A stretch of DNA of 64,000 bases from Salinarimonas rosea DSM 21201. Its GTDB lineage: Bacteria > Pseudomonadota > Alphaproteobacteria > Rhizobiales > Beijerinckiaceae. The stretch is taken from positions 65,744 through 129,743 of the forward strand of contig NZ_AUBC01000001.1 of the NCBI RefSeq assembly GCF_000429045.1, written 5' to 3'. The notes below the pieces were generated by a model. That model had not been told where the DNA came from. It did not search any database and saw nothing but the letters and a program-made list of their open reading frames with translations. The translations under genes and the position numbers were made by a program. How positions within the stretch are numbered: position 1 is the first letter of the stretch; each line of letters begins with the position of its first letter. Shown in pieces: positions 35,518-42,832 of the stretch.

Positions 35518-35573
35518 GCTATGCCTCCTGTCGAACGCGTGTGTCCCAGCCGGGCGATAGGTGCAGCATCCCG

Positions 35574-36344
35574 ATGAGCCGTGACAAGACGATCGCCTTC
35601 GTCGCGAGCGAGCATCCCGAGGCGCAGGGCGCGGCCGAGCGCCTGCGCGCCCGCTACCCCAGCGTCCCGGCGGGAGAGGCGGACGTGGTCGTCGCGCTCG
35701 GCGGCGACGGGCTGATGCTGCAGACGCTCCACCTGTTCATGGGCGTGGAGAAGCCGATCTACGGGATGAACCGCGGCTCGGTCGGCTTCCTGATGAACGA
35801 CTACCGCGAGGACGGGCTGCTGGAGCGCCTCGCCGCCGCGCAGCGCGCGGTGGTGCACCCGCTCCTGATGACGGCGCTCGACACGCAGGGCCGCACCCAC
35901 ACCGCGCGGGCGATCAACGAGGTCTCGATGCTGCGCCAGACGCACCAGGCCGCGAAGCTGACGATCGCGGTGGACGGCAAGGTGCGCATGGCCGAGCTCA
36001 TCGCCGACGGCCTGCTGGTCGCCACGCCGGCGGGCTCGACCGCCTACAACTTCTCCACCGGCGGCCCGATCCTGCCGCTGAACGCGCCGCTCCTCGCGCT
36101 CACCCCGATCTCCGCCTTCCGCCCCCGGCGCTGGCGCGGGGCGCTCCTGCCGGACCACGCGCGGGTGACGATCGAGGTGAAGGAGGCGGAGCTGCGCCCC
36201 GTCGCGGCGGTCGCCGACCACACCGAGTTCCGCCGCGTGGCGCGCGTCGAGGCCTCGCTCGACCGCACGGTGGACCTCGTCATGCTGCACGATCCCGGCC
36301 ACGGCCTCGACGAGCGTATCCTGCGCGAGCAGTTCGGGCCGTGA
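35574..36344 (+). CDS. nadK: NAD kinase
   Basis: A 256-residue cytosolic enzyme phosphorylating NAD to NADP. Motifs: GGDG at residues 43-46 ([16 protein letters not shown]), [21 protein letters not shown] and [20 protein letters not shown], which bind NAD and polyphosphate/ATP. Length and motif order match the short NadK of Rhizobiales. ATG 35574 puts the first strand at KTIAFVAS; an ATG 11 codons upstream is less likely. It is followed after 38 bp by a receiver protein. Confidence 0.95.
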   Translation: MSRDKTIAFVASEHPEAQGAAERLRARYPSVPAGEADVVVALGGDGLMLQTLHLFMGVEKPIYGMNRGSVGFLMNDYREDGLLERLAAAQRAVVHPLLMTALDTQGRTHTARAINEVSMLRQTHQAAKLTIAVDGKVRMAELIADGLLVATPAGSTAYNFSTGGPILPLNAPLLALTPISAFRPRRWRGALLPDHARVTIEVKEAELRPVAAVADHTEFRRVARVEASLDRTVDLVMLHDPGHGLDERILREQFGP

Positions 36345-36382
36345 GCCGATAGTCCGAGGCCCGAGACGCCGGGAGACCCGAG

Positions 36383-36856
36383 ATGCGGATCGCCTTCGAG
36401 AACCTGAGCTTCGTCGTCGCCGAGGACGACCCGTTCTGGCGCCGGCTCACGGTCGCCTGGCTCGAGGCCTTCGGCGCGCGCTCGGTGCGCGACACCGCCG
36501 ACGGCGCGCGGGCGCTGGCGCTGATGCGCGAGGCTCCCGCGGACGTCGTCGTCACCGACTGGGAGATGCCCGGCCTCGACGGCATCGCGCTGACGCGGGC
36601 GCTGCGCGACCGCGCCGCGAGCCCGAACCCCTTCGTGCCGATCCTGATGCTCACCGCCTACGGCGAGCGCGGGCGGGTGATGCGGGCCATGCGCGCGGGC
36701 GTGAGCGGCTACCTCGTCAAGCCCGTGACGCCGCGGGCCTTCTACGAGCGCCTCCTCGCCGTTCTCGCCGACACCCGCCCCTTCGTGGCGACGCCGCACT
36801 ATTTCGGGCCGGACCGCAGCCGCCCGCAGGCGCTCGTCCTGCCGCAGGAGGCGTGA
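36383..36856 (+). CDS. Stand-alone CheY-like response regulator
   Basis: A 157-residue receiver. The acidic pair is AEDD (residues 13-16), the phosphoacceptor Asp59 lies in VVVTDWEMPGLDG, Thr in MLTAYGE, and Lys in YLVKPVTP. No output domain; the last 30 residues (FVATPHYFGPDRSRPQ) form a tail with the FFGPDRR-like sequence often seen in alphaproteobacterial single-domain regulators. It is followed after 3 bp by a gene with an HPt-like His motif, so a phosphorelay is possible. Confidence 0.92.
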   Translation: MRIAFENLSFVVAEDDPFWRRLTVAWLEAFGARSVRDTADGARALALMREAPADVVVTDWEMPGLDGIALTRALRDRAASPNPFVPILMLTAYGERGRVMRAMRAGVSGYLVKPVTPRAFYERLLAVLADTRPFVATPHYFGPDRSRPQALVLPQEA

Positions 36857-36859
36857 GGT

Positions 36860-37432
36860 ATGCGGATCATCCCCGCACCGCCGAAGGCGGGCAAATCTTC
36901 CCGCGAGCCCACTCGCGAACCCTCGCGGGAGCCCGCGCGCGAGCCGAGGCCCACTTCACCGCGGCCTCGCCGCGAGACGGTGCCGGTCCCCGCCGACCTG
37001 CGCGAGCGCGCGCTCGCCTTCGACGCCGGCTACGAGGAGGCGCTCGAGGAGTCCGTCGCGCGCGCCGAGGCGGCGGAGGCTCGGGTGCGGGCGGACACGG
37101 GCGACGTTCTCGCCGCCGAGGCCGCGCGCTGCGCCGGCGTGGCCGACGGCTTCGCCGCCGGGGACGCGGCCTGCCGCGCGCGCTGCCTGCGTGCCGCTCA
37201 TCGCCTGCGCGGGACGGCGCTCGGCGTCGCGTCCCCGCAGGTCGCGCGCATGGCCGCGAGCCTCGCCCGCCTCCTCGCCGGCGCGGAGAGCCGAACCCCC
37301 GGCGCCCTCGTCGCCGCCCACGTCGACGCCCTGCGCGCGGCGGCGGACGGCAAGGCGGACGCGCGTGCCGCCGAGACGCTGGCGCGAGAGCTCGAGGCGG
37401 CGGTGGCGGCCGTGCTCGCGCGCCTGCGCTGA
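36860..37432 (+). CDS. HPt-like protein with Arg-Glu-Pro repeat N-terminus
   Basis: A 190-residue helical protein of no named family that I can recognise with certainty. The N-terminus has four REP(x) repeats (REPTREPSREPAREPR, residues 15-30). The C-terminal half contains CLRAAHRLRGTALGVASPQV (residues 109-128), which has the pattern of a histidine phosphotransfer domain (His114 followed by K/R-G-x-A, then a long helix AASLARLLAGAE). The three-base gap to the receiver gene and that pattern make an HPt role plausible. The alternative is a plain coiled-coil accessory. Confidence 0.55.
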   Translation: MRIIPAPPKAGKSSREPTREPSREPAREPRPTSPRPRRETVPVPADLRERALAFDAGYEEALEESVARAEAAEARVRADTGDVLAAEAARCAGVADGFAAGDAACRARCLRAAHRLRGTALGVASPQVARMAASLARLLAGAESRTPGALVAAHVDALRAAADGKADARAAETLARELEAAVAAVLARLR

Positions 37433-37436
37433 CGCT

Positions 37437-37904
37437 CTAGGCCCGCTCGATCCGCCCGGAATAGCAGCCGGGCTTCGCGTTGTGGGCGTGGATCGTGCAC
37501 ACCGCCGGTTCGGCGAAGAGCCGCTCGATCAGGCTCTCGACCTCGGCGCCGTCGACCACGTCGGCGTCGCGCATCATGCCCTCGGCGTCGAAGGCGCGCA
37601 GCGACAGAAGGCGCGTGCGCATGACCTCGGGAACGACGCCGACCCGGTCGTACGTCTCGCGCGCGCCCTCGCGCACGAAGATCGCGTGCGATGCCCGATA
37701 GGGCGTGCCGGCGGGCTGGGAGACGTGGTTGAGGAGGAGCACCGTCTCCCCGAGGTGCGCATCGCGCATCTCGATCCTGTCCGGGTACCCCGGCGCGCGA
37801 TCGACCACGAGGCGCCGGACGCCGCGCGCCGCGAGATCGGCGTCGGGAAGGCCGTAGAGCGGCAGGAAGGGTTCCGGCGAGAGGCCGGTGATGCGGAAGG
37901 TCAT
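37437..37904 (-). CDS. DUF1203 protein
   Basis: A 155-residue protein of the DUF1203 family: MTFRITGLSPEPFLPLYGL, the central CRD-less block DRIEMRDAHLGETVLLLNHV, PYRASHAIFVREGA and the closing CTIHAHNAKPGCYSGRIER. The function is unknown; the conserved His/Cys at the end could bind a metal. ATG 37904 chosen because it matches the family start. It converges with the HPt-like gene (5 bp apart) and is divergent from icd. Confidence 0.88.
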   Translation of the reverse strand: MTFRITGLSPEPFLPLYGLPDADLAARGVRRLVVDRAPGYPDRIEMRDAHLGETVLLLNHVSQPAGTPYRASHAIFVREGARETYDRVGVVPEVMRTRLLSLRAFDAEGMMRDADVVDGAEVESLIERLFAEPAVCTIHAHNAKPGCYSGRIERA

Positions 37905-37984
37905 GACGGGTGTCTCCGGGTGAGGGTGCCGCGGAAGACAGCATGCGCCGGGTGCGCGGGCCACCCGTTTGCGATGCCCACCGG

Positions 37985-38010
37985 ACGTTCGTTCAGACCG
38001 AACGAAACGT
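37985..38010. promoter_or_regulatory. Inverted repeat upstream of icd and the DUF1203 gene
   Basis: TTCGTTC-N5-GAACGAA is a perfect 7-bp inverted repeat that extends imperfectly to ACGTTCGTTC and GAACGAAACGT at both ends. It lies in the divergent spacer, about 80 bp from each start. The size suits a TetR- or GntR-like dimer; the regulator is not in the window. Confidence 0.5.
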
Positions 38011-38088
38011 TGAAGACAATGCATTTCACGGAACGTCTGCGTCCCGGTACATCCTCGCGGACATCGACACCACACCGGGGCCACGCTC

Positions 38089-39573
38089 ATGTCCGCATCG
38101 TTCGATCACGCCGACACCCTCTTCAGCGCCGGCCCGGGCGCGACGCCCGTCGCGGTCGCCTTCGGCGACGGCATCGGCCCGGAGATCATGGCGGCGAGCC
38201 TGCGCGTCCTCGCGGCGGCGGGCGCGAACATCGCCTGCGAGCCCATCACGATCGGCGAGGCCGTGTACCGCGCGGGCGAGACCTCGGGCATCCCGGGCTC
38301 CGCCTGGGAGACGATCCGGCGCACGAAGGTGCTCTTCAAGGCGCCGATCACGACGCCGCAGGGCGGCGGCTACAAGAGCCTGAACGTCACCATGCGCAAG
38401 GCGCTCGGCCTCTTCGCCAACGTGCGCCCCTGCTCGGCCTACGCGCCCTTCGTTCCGACCATGCACCCGACGATGGACGTGGTGATCGTGCGCGAGAACG
38501 AGGAGGATCTCTACGCCGGCATCGAGCACCGGCAGACGGACGACGTCGTCCAGTGCCTCAAGCTGATCACGCGCCCGGGCTGCGAGCGCATCGTGCGCTA
38601 CGCCTTCGAGTACGCCCGTGCCAACGGCCGGCGCAAGGTCACGGCCTTCACCAAGGACAACATCATGAAGCTCACCGACGGCCTGTTCCGTCGGGTCTTC
38701 GACGAGATCGCGCCCGAGTATCCCGAGATCGAGACCGACCACTGGATCATCGACATCGGCGCGGCGAAGCTCGCGGCGCAGCCGGACCTGTTCGACGTCA
38801 TCGTGACGCCGAACCTCTACGGCGACATCGTCTCCGACATCGCGGCCGAGGTGACCGGCTCGGTGGGCCTCGCGCCGTCGGCGAACATCGGCCCGCACGG
38901 GGCGATGTTCGAGGCGATCCACGGCTCGGCGCCGACCATCGCCGGGCAGGACGTGGCGAACCCGTCGGGCCTGCTGCTGGCGGGCGTGATGATGCTCGTC
39001 CATCTCGGCCAGGCCGATGTCGCCACCCGTGTCCACAACGCCTGGAAGCGCACGCTCGAGGACGGCATCGTCACCGCCGACCTCGCCCGCGGCCGCGACG
39101 TCGTGCCGGTGGGCACGCAGGCCTTCGCCGACGCGGTGATCGCGCGCCTCGGCCAGGCGCCGCGCACGCTTTCGCCGGTCGCCTACCAGGCCGGCGCCCC
39201 GCTCGGCGTGCCGCAGGCGGCACCGCGCCGCAAGCAGGCGAAGGCGCTGGTCGGCATCGACGTCTTCGTTCACGACGACGGGATCGATCCGGACGCCATC
39301 GCCGCGCGCCTGCAGGCGGCCGCCGCGGGCCCCTTCGCGCTGACGCTCCTGACCAACCGCGGCGTCAAGGTCTGGCCGCAGGGCCTGCCGGAGACGAGCC
39401 TCGTCGACCATTGGCGCGCCCGCTTCAAGGCGCCCGCGGACACCACGCCCACCCACGCCGACGTCGCCGCCCTGCTCGCGGCGCTCGCTGCGGCGGGGAT
39501 CGACTTCGTGAAGACGGAGCAGCTCTACACGTTCGACGGCGTGGCGGGATACTCGCTCGGCCAGGGCGAATGA
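38089..39573 (+). CDS. icd: NADP-dependent isocitrate dehydrogenase with C-terminal extension (Thermus-type)
   Basis: A 494-residue TCA-cycle enzyme converting isocitrate to 2-oxoglutarate. Substrate/phosphorylation-type loop YKSLNVTMRKALGLFANVRP (Ser and Arg ligands), VIVRENEEDLYAGIEH, the metal-binding ITPNLYGDIVSD equivalent (VTPNLYGDIVSDIAAEVTGS), and EAIHGSAPTIAGQDVANPSG. The common alphaproteobacterial IDH is a eukaryote-like enzyme of about 405 residues; this one has the E. coli/Thermus-like N-terminal domain plus an extra domain of about 150 residues (from KALVGIDVFVHDDGIDPDAI), like the 496-residue Thermus enzyme. NADP versus NAD use is not provable by eye. Confidence 0.9.
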   Translation: MSASFDHADTLFSAGPGATPVAVAFGDGIGPEIMAASLRVLAAAGANIACEPITIGEAVYRAGETSGIPGSAWETIRRTKVLFKAPITTPQGGGYKSLNVTMRKALGLFANVRPCSAYAPFVPTMHPTMDVVIVRENEEDLYAGIEHRQTDDVVQCLKLITRPGCERIVRYAFEYARANGRRKVTAFTKDNIMKLTDGLFRRVFDEIAPEYPEIETDHWIIDIGAAKLAAQPDLFDVIVTPNLYGDIVSDIAAEVTGSVGLAPSANIGPHGAMFEAIHGSAPTIAGQDVANPSGLLLAGVMMLVHLGQADVATRVHNAWKRTLEDGIVTADLARGRDVVPVGTQAFADAVIARLGQAPRTLSPVAYQAGAPLGVPQAAPRRKQAKALVGIDVFVHDDGIDPDAIAARLQAAAAGPFALTLLTNRGVKVWPQGLPETSLVDHWRARFKAPADTTPTHADVAALLAALAAAGIDFVKTEQLYTFDGVAGYSLGQGE

Positions 39574-39628
39574 GGCGCGGGACGCCGCTCGTGGAGGCCC
39601 GTGCGGGGGACACGCCGCGCGGGCCTTC

Positions 39629-39651
39629 ATCGTTCATGTGATGCGAACGAT
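39629..39651. promoter_or_regulatory. Inverted repeat upstream of sbtA
   Basis: ATCGTTC-N9-GAACGAT, perfect 7-bp arms, 84 bp before the sbtA start and followed by an AT-rich segment with TTATACAG that may contain the -10. It probably controls the bicarbonate genes. The CGTTC/GAACG half-site is shared with the repeat at 37985. Confidence 0.55.
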
Positions 39652-39734
39652 ATCTCCAAAACAATGAATTATACAGATCACGGATAGGCATGTAGTCAGG
39701 GGGCCCGCGCCACGTCCAGCGAGCCTCCGCCGCC

Positions 39735-40730
39735 ATGGTCCTCGACTTCCTCGCCACCTTCCTCGCCCAGCTCCAGAAGCCCACCCTCGCCTTCCTGATC
39801 GGCGGCATGGTGCTGGCTGCGCTGGGCAGCCGCTTCGAGATCCCGGACGCGATCTACCGCTTCGTCGTCGCCTTGCTGCTCCTGCGGATCGGGCTCGGCG
39901 CGGGCATCGAGATCCGCGAGGCGGAGCTCGCCGCGCTGGCTGTGCCGGCGCTGGTCGCGGCCGTCCTCGGCGTGGCGATCGTGCTGATCGGGCGGTTCAC
40001 GCTGGCGCGGATGCCCGGCGTGCGGGTCGAGGACGGGGTCGCGACGGCAGGGCTGTTCGGCGCCGTCTCGGCCTCGACGCTCGCGGCCGGCATGGTGATC
40101 CTCGACGGCGAGGGCGTCGCGTTCGAGGGCTGGGTGCCGGCGCTCTACCCGTTCATGGACATCCCCGCGCTCGTCACCGCGATTGTGCTCGCCCAGATGC
40201 ACCGGCGGCGCAAGGAGGGCGACGGTGCGCGCGTGGCGCTCTGGCCGATCGTCGTCGACAGCCTGCGCGGCGCCGCGCTGTCGGCGCTGCTGCTCGGCCT
40301 CGCGATCGGTCTCCTCGCGCGGCCGGAATCGGTCTACGAGAGCTTCTACGACCCGCTCTTCCGCGGGCTCCTGTCGATCCTGATGCTGGTCATGGGCATG
40401 GAGGCCTACAGCCGCCTCGCCGAGATGCGCCGCGTTGCGCACGTCTACGCCGCCTACGCGATTGCGGCGCCGCTGGTGCACGGGCTTCTGGGCTTCGGGC
40501 TCGGCTGGGTCGCCCACGTCCTCACCGGCTTCTCGCCCGGCGGCGTGGTGCTGCTCGCGGTCATGGCCGCGTCGAGCTCCGACATCTCCGGCCCACCGAC
40601 GCTGCGCGCGGCGATCCCGACGGCGAACCCCTCGACCTATGTCGGCTCCTCCACCGGCATCGGCACGCCGGTCGCGCTCCTCTCCATCCCGCTCTGGCTC
40701 GCGCTCGCGCAGACCGTGTTCCCCGCCTGA
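39735..40730 (+). CDS. sbtA: SbtA-type sodium-dependent bicarbonate transporter
   Basis: A 331-residue inner-membrane protein with about ten helices. Family features: opening LQKPTLAFLIGGMVLAALGS, RFVVALLLLRIGLGAGIEIR, the first core repeat GLFGAVSASTLAAGMVIL and the second core repeat MAASSSDISGPPTLRAAIP, which form the Na+/HCO3- site in cyanobacterial SbtA. The protein imports bicarbonate with sodium at high affinity. The pairing with sbtB 11 bp downstream strongly supports the assignment. No RuBisCO or carbonic anhydrase gene is in the window, so it may serve anaplerotic carboxylation or a cbb locus elsewhere. Confidence 0.93.
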   Translation: MVLDFLATFLAQLQKPTLAFLIGGMVLAALGSRFEIPDAIYRFVVALLLLRIGLGAGIEIREAELAALAVPALVAAVLGVAIVLIGRFTLARMPGVRVEDGVATAGLFGAVSASTLAAGMVILDGEGVAFEGWVPALYPFMDIPALVTAIVLAQMHRRRKEGDGARVALWPIVVDSLRGAALSALLLGLAIGLLARPESVYESFYDPLFRGLLSILMLVMGMEAYSRLAEMRRVAHVYAAYAIAAPLVHGLLGFGLGWVAHVLTGFSPGGVVLLAVMAASSSDISGPPTLRAAIPTANPSTYVGSSTGIGTPVALLSIPLWLALAQTVFPA

Positions 40731-40741
40731 GAGGCCTCCCC

Positions 40742-41071
40742 ATGACGACACCGGCCACCAAGATCTCGATCGTCGCCGAACGCTTCCTCCTGCCGCAGAT
40801 CGAGCGCATCCTCGAAGCCGAGAAGGTCAGCGGCTACTCGATCTTCCCCGGCGGCGGCAAGGGCGCGCACGGCGTCCACCCCGCCGACGGCGCCTCGCTC
40901 GTGCGCGAGTTCTCGATCGTCAAGCTCGAGGCGGTGATGCTCGACCGCGCCGCCGCCGAGCGCATCGCCGAGGCGCTGGCGCGCGAGAGCTTCCAGCGGC
41001 ACTCCGGCATCGTCTGGCTGGAGAGCGTGGAGGTCGTGCGCACCGAGAAGTTCCGCGGCGAAGGCGGCTAG
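40742..41071 (+). CDS. sbtB: SbtB-like PII-family regulator
   Basis: A 109-residue ferredoxin-like protein. KISIVAERFLLPQIERIL and the closing SGIVWLESVEVVRTEKF are PII-like strands, and the T-loop region is GYSIFPGGGKGAHGVHPADG. In cyanobacteria SbtB binds adenine nucleotides and cAMP and plugs SbtA. The C-terminal redox R-loop (CGPxGC) of some cyanobacterial SbtB is absent; the protein ends FRGEGG. Cotranscribed with sbtA and followed by a strong hairpin. Confidence 0.9.
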   Translation: MTTPATKISIVAERFLLPQIERILEAEKVSGYSIFPGGGKGAHGVHPADGASLVREFSIVKLEAVMLDRAAAERIAEALARESFQRHSGIVWLESVEVVRTEKFRGEGG

Positions 41072-41091
41072 ACGGCCGCCCCCGAAAGAGC

Positions 41092-41125
41092 GAGCCCGCC
41101 GGGAGGCTTCCCTCCCGGCGGGCTC
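41092..41125. terminator. Long perfect hairpin between sbtB and the minus-strand small gene
   Basis: A 15-bp perfect stem GAGCCCGCCGGGAGG / CCTCCCGGCGGGCTC with a 4-nt loop. On the plus strand it is 20 bp after sbtB but lacks a T run; on the minus strand it is followed by GCTCTTTC. It may end transcripts from both sides. Confidence 0.75.
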
Positions 41126-41191
41126 TACGATGTCTCGCCGTGCTAAGCACCGAGGTGCTCACGCGTGAGGCCAGTCAGGGGTCCGAAGACC

Positions 41192-41236
41192 TCAGCGGGC
41201 AGCCTCGGCGAGGTGACAGCGCTGACAAAGAGACAC
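41192..41236 (-). CDS. Putative 14-residue peptide gene with near-perfect Shine-Dalgarno
   Basis: GTG start, then MSLCQRCHLAEAAR and TGA. AAAGGAGGTGG (41251-41241) precedes it by six bases and matches the 16S anti-Shine-Dalgarno over about ten bases, the strongest ribosome site I see in the window. TATCAT (41277-41272) is a fair -10, placing a transcription start about 30 nt before the GTG. Downstream come a small hairpin (AGCAC-N4-GTGCT, 41146-41159) and the long hairpin at 41092-41125, so a complete transcription unit fits in about 190 bp. The Cys-x2-Cys-His sequence could bind metal or work as a cysteine/histidine-dependent leader. No gene on that strand follows within the hairpin, which argues for a stand-alone small protein or RNA. 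Confidence 0.5.
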   Translation of the reverse strand: MSLCQRCHLAEAAR

Positions 41237-41352
41237 TGGACCACCTCCTTTCGCTTGTTTCGACTTCGGACATGATAGGTGGCGAACCCTCGCGAGAAAA
41301 GAGGGAGATCGCGCCCGTCCGCACGAAAAGTGTGCAGGGCCCGACTCGAGGG

Positions 41353-42582
41353 TCAGCCGATCGGGCGCTCGTCGGCGATCACCTTGCCGTCGTCGGGAAG
41401 GCTGCCGGGGGCGACGAGGGCGACCTCGCCGCGCAGCTTGAGCACCGCGCGCACGGTGTCCTCCAGCGCCTGCTTCAGCGCCGGCGTCGCCATGCCCGTC
41501 TCCGCGTCGAGCGTCATCGCGTCGCTCTCGCCGACGCGGCGCACCACGAGCCGGGCCTTGCCGATCTCGGGGTGGCGGCGGGCGATCTCGGCCACCTGCT
41601 CGGGGCGCACGAACATGCCCTTGACCTTCGTCGTCTGATCGGCGCGGCCCATCCAGCCCTTGATGCGCATGGCCGTGCGCCCGCACGGGCTCGGCTCGAC
41701 GAGCGCGGCCGTCAGATCGCCGAGCGCGAGGCGGATCACCGGATGGCGCGGCTCGAGCGTCGTCACCACGACCTCGCCGACCTCGCCCGGCGCCACGGGC
41801 AGGCCGTCCGGCCCGACGATCTCGAGGATCACGTCCTCGTTGACGGACATCCCCTCTCCGGCCTGCGTCTCGTAGGCGATGAAGCCGATGTCGGCGGTGG
41901 CGTAGGCCTGGCGCGCGACGACCCCGCGGCCGGCGAGCTCCGCCTGGAGCGACTTCGGGAAGGCCGCGCCCGAGACCACCGCCTTGGTCAGCGACGAGGC
42001 GTCCCGCCCCGTCTCGGCTGCGGCATCGAGCAGGATCTTGAGGAAGTCCGGCGTGCCTGCATAGGCGACGGGGCGCAGCGTCTCGATCAGCTCGAGCTGC
42101 GCCTCCGTGTTGCCGGGACCGGCGGGGATCACCGAGCAGCCGAGCGCGCGCGCGCCCGAATCCATGATGAAGCCGCCGGGCGTCAGGTGATACGAGAAGG
42201 TGTTGAGCACGACGTCGCCCGGCCGCAGGCCGATCGCGTGGAGGCCGCGCGCGGCGCGCCAGGGGTCGGCCCCCTCCCCTTCCGGCTCGTAGATCGGCCC
42301 GGGCGAGGTGAACAGGTGCGGCAGGCCGTGCGTGCCGTCCGGCAGGAAGCCGCCGAAGGGCGGGCTCTCCTTCTGCAGGCGCGGCAGGTCGGACTTGCGC
42401 AGGACCGGCAGGCGCGCGAGCGCCTCGCGGCTCGTCACCGCGGCGGGGTCGACGTCGCCGAGCTGCGCCCGCCATCCCGGCGCGCGCAGGGCCGCCTCGA
42501 GCACGGCGGGAAGGCGGGCGAACAGGTCGGCCTCGCGCGCGGCGGGATCCTGCGTGTCGCGCGCGTCGTAGAACTCGCTCAT
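41353..42582 (-). CDS. PaaK-like acyl-CoA ligase (AMP-forming)
   Basis: A 409-residue member of the phenylacetate-CoA ligase branch of the adenylate-forming family. It starts SEFYDARDTQDPAAREADLF, then LPVLRKSDLPRLQKESPPFG, the A8-like block GRADQTTKVKGMFVRPEQVA, and ends KVIADERPIG. The P-loop (usual SSGTTG) is replaced by HLFTSPGPIYEP, as in the shorter branch that occurs near branched-chain amino acid ABC transporter genes. It likely activates an aromatic or dicarboxylic acid, substrate unknown. ATG 42582 preceded by GGAG. No transporter genes sit beside it here. Confidence 0.85.
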   Translation of the reverse strand: MSEFYDARDTQDPAAREADLFARLPAVLEAALRAPGWRAQLGDVDPAAVTSREALARLPVLRKSDLPRLQKESPPFGGFLPDGTHGLPHLFTSPGPIYEPEGEGADPWRAARGLHAIGLRPGDVVLNTFSYHLTPGGFIMDSGARALGCSVIPAGPGNTEAQLELIETLRPVAYAGTPDFLKILLDAAAETGRDASSLTKAVVSGAAFPKSLQAELAGRGVVARQAYATADIGFIAYETQAGEGMSVNEDVILEIVGPDGLPVAPGEVGEVVVTTLEPRHPVIRLALGDLTAALVEPSPCGRTAMRIKGWMGRADQTTKVKGMFVRPEQVAEIARRHPEIGKARLVVRRVGESDAMTLDAETGMATPALKQALEDTVRAVLKLRGEVALVAPGSLPDDGKVIADERPIG

Positions 42583-42832
42583 CGGGGCGTCTCCTCGCGG
42601 TCTCGTGGTTGGCGCCCATAAGAGCGGCGCGCACCGCGATCCGCAAGCCGCCTCGCGTCCTCGCCCGCTTCCTCCCCGGACGGGAGGAGTCCGCGCGCAG
42701 CGCGGGCGGTGGGGCCGTTCGACCGTCGTGGCGAGCGGTATCGCCGCCCTCCCCACCCTCCGGCCTGCGGCCTTCGTCCTCCCCTGCGGGGAGGTGGCTG
42801 TCGGCGGCCTCTGGAGACGTCGCAGACGACCC

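Noticed and set aside
41241-41251. CCACCTCCTTT on the plus strand looked like the 3' end of 16S rRNA.
   Set aside because: No other rRNA sequence is near; read on the minus strand it is a Shine-Dalgarno before a short frame.
42583-42832. GC-rich hairpins (for example CCTCCCCGGACGGGAGG) between the ligase and epimerase genes.
   Set aside because: No T run on either strand and typical of GC-rich spacers; not strong enough to call terminators.
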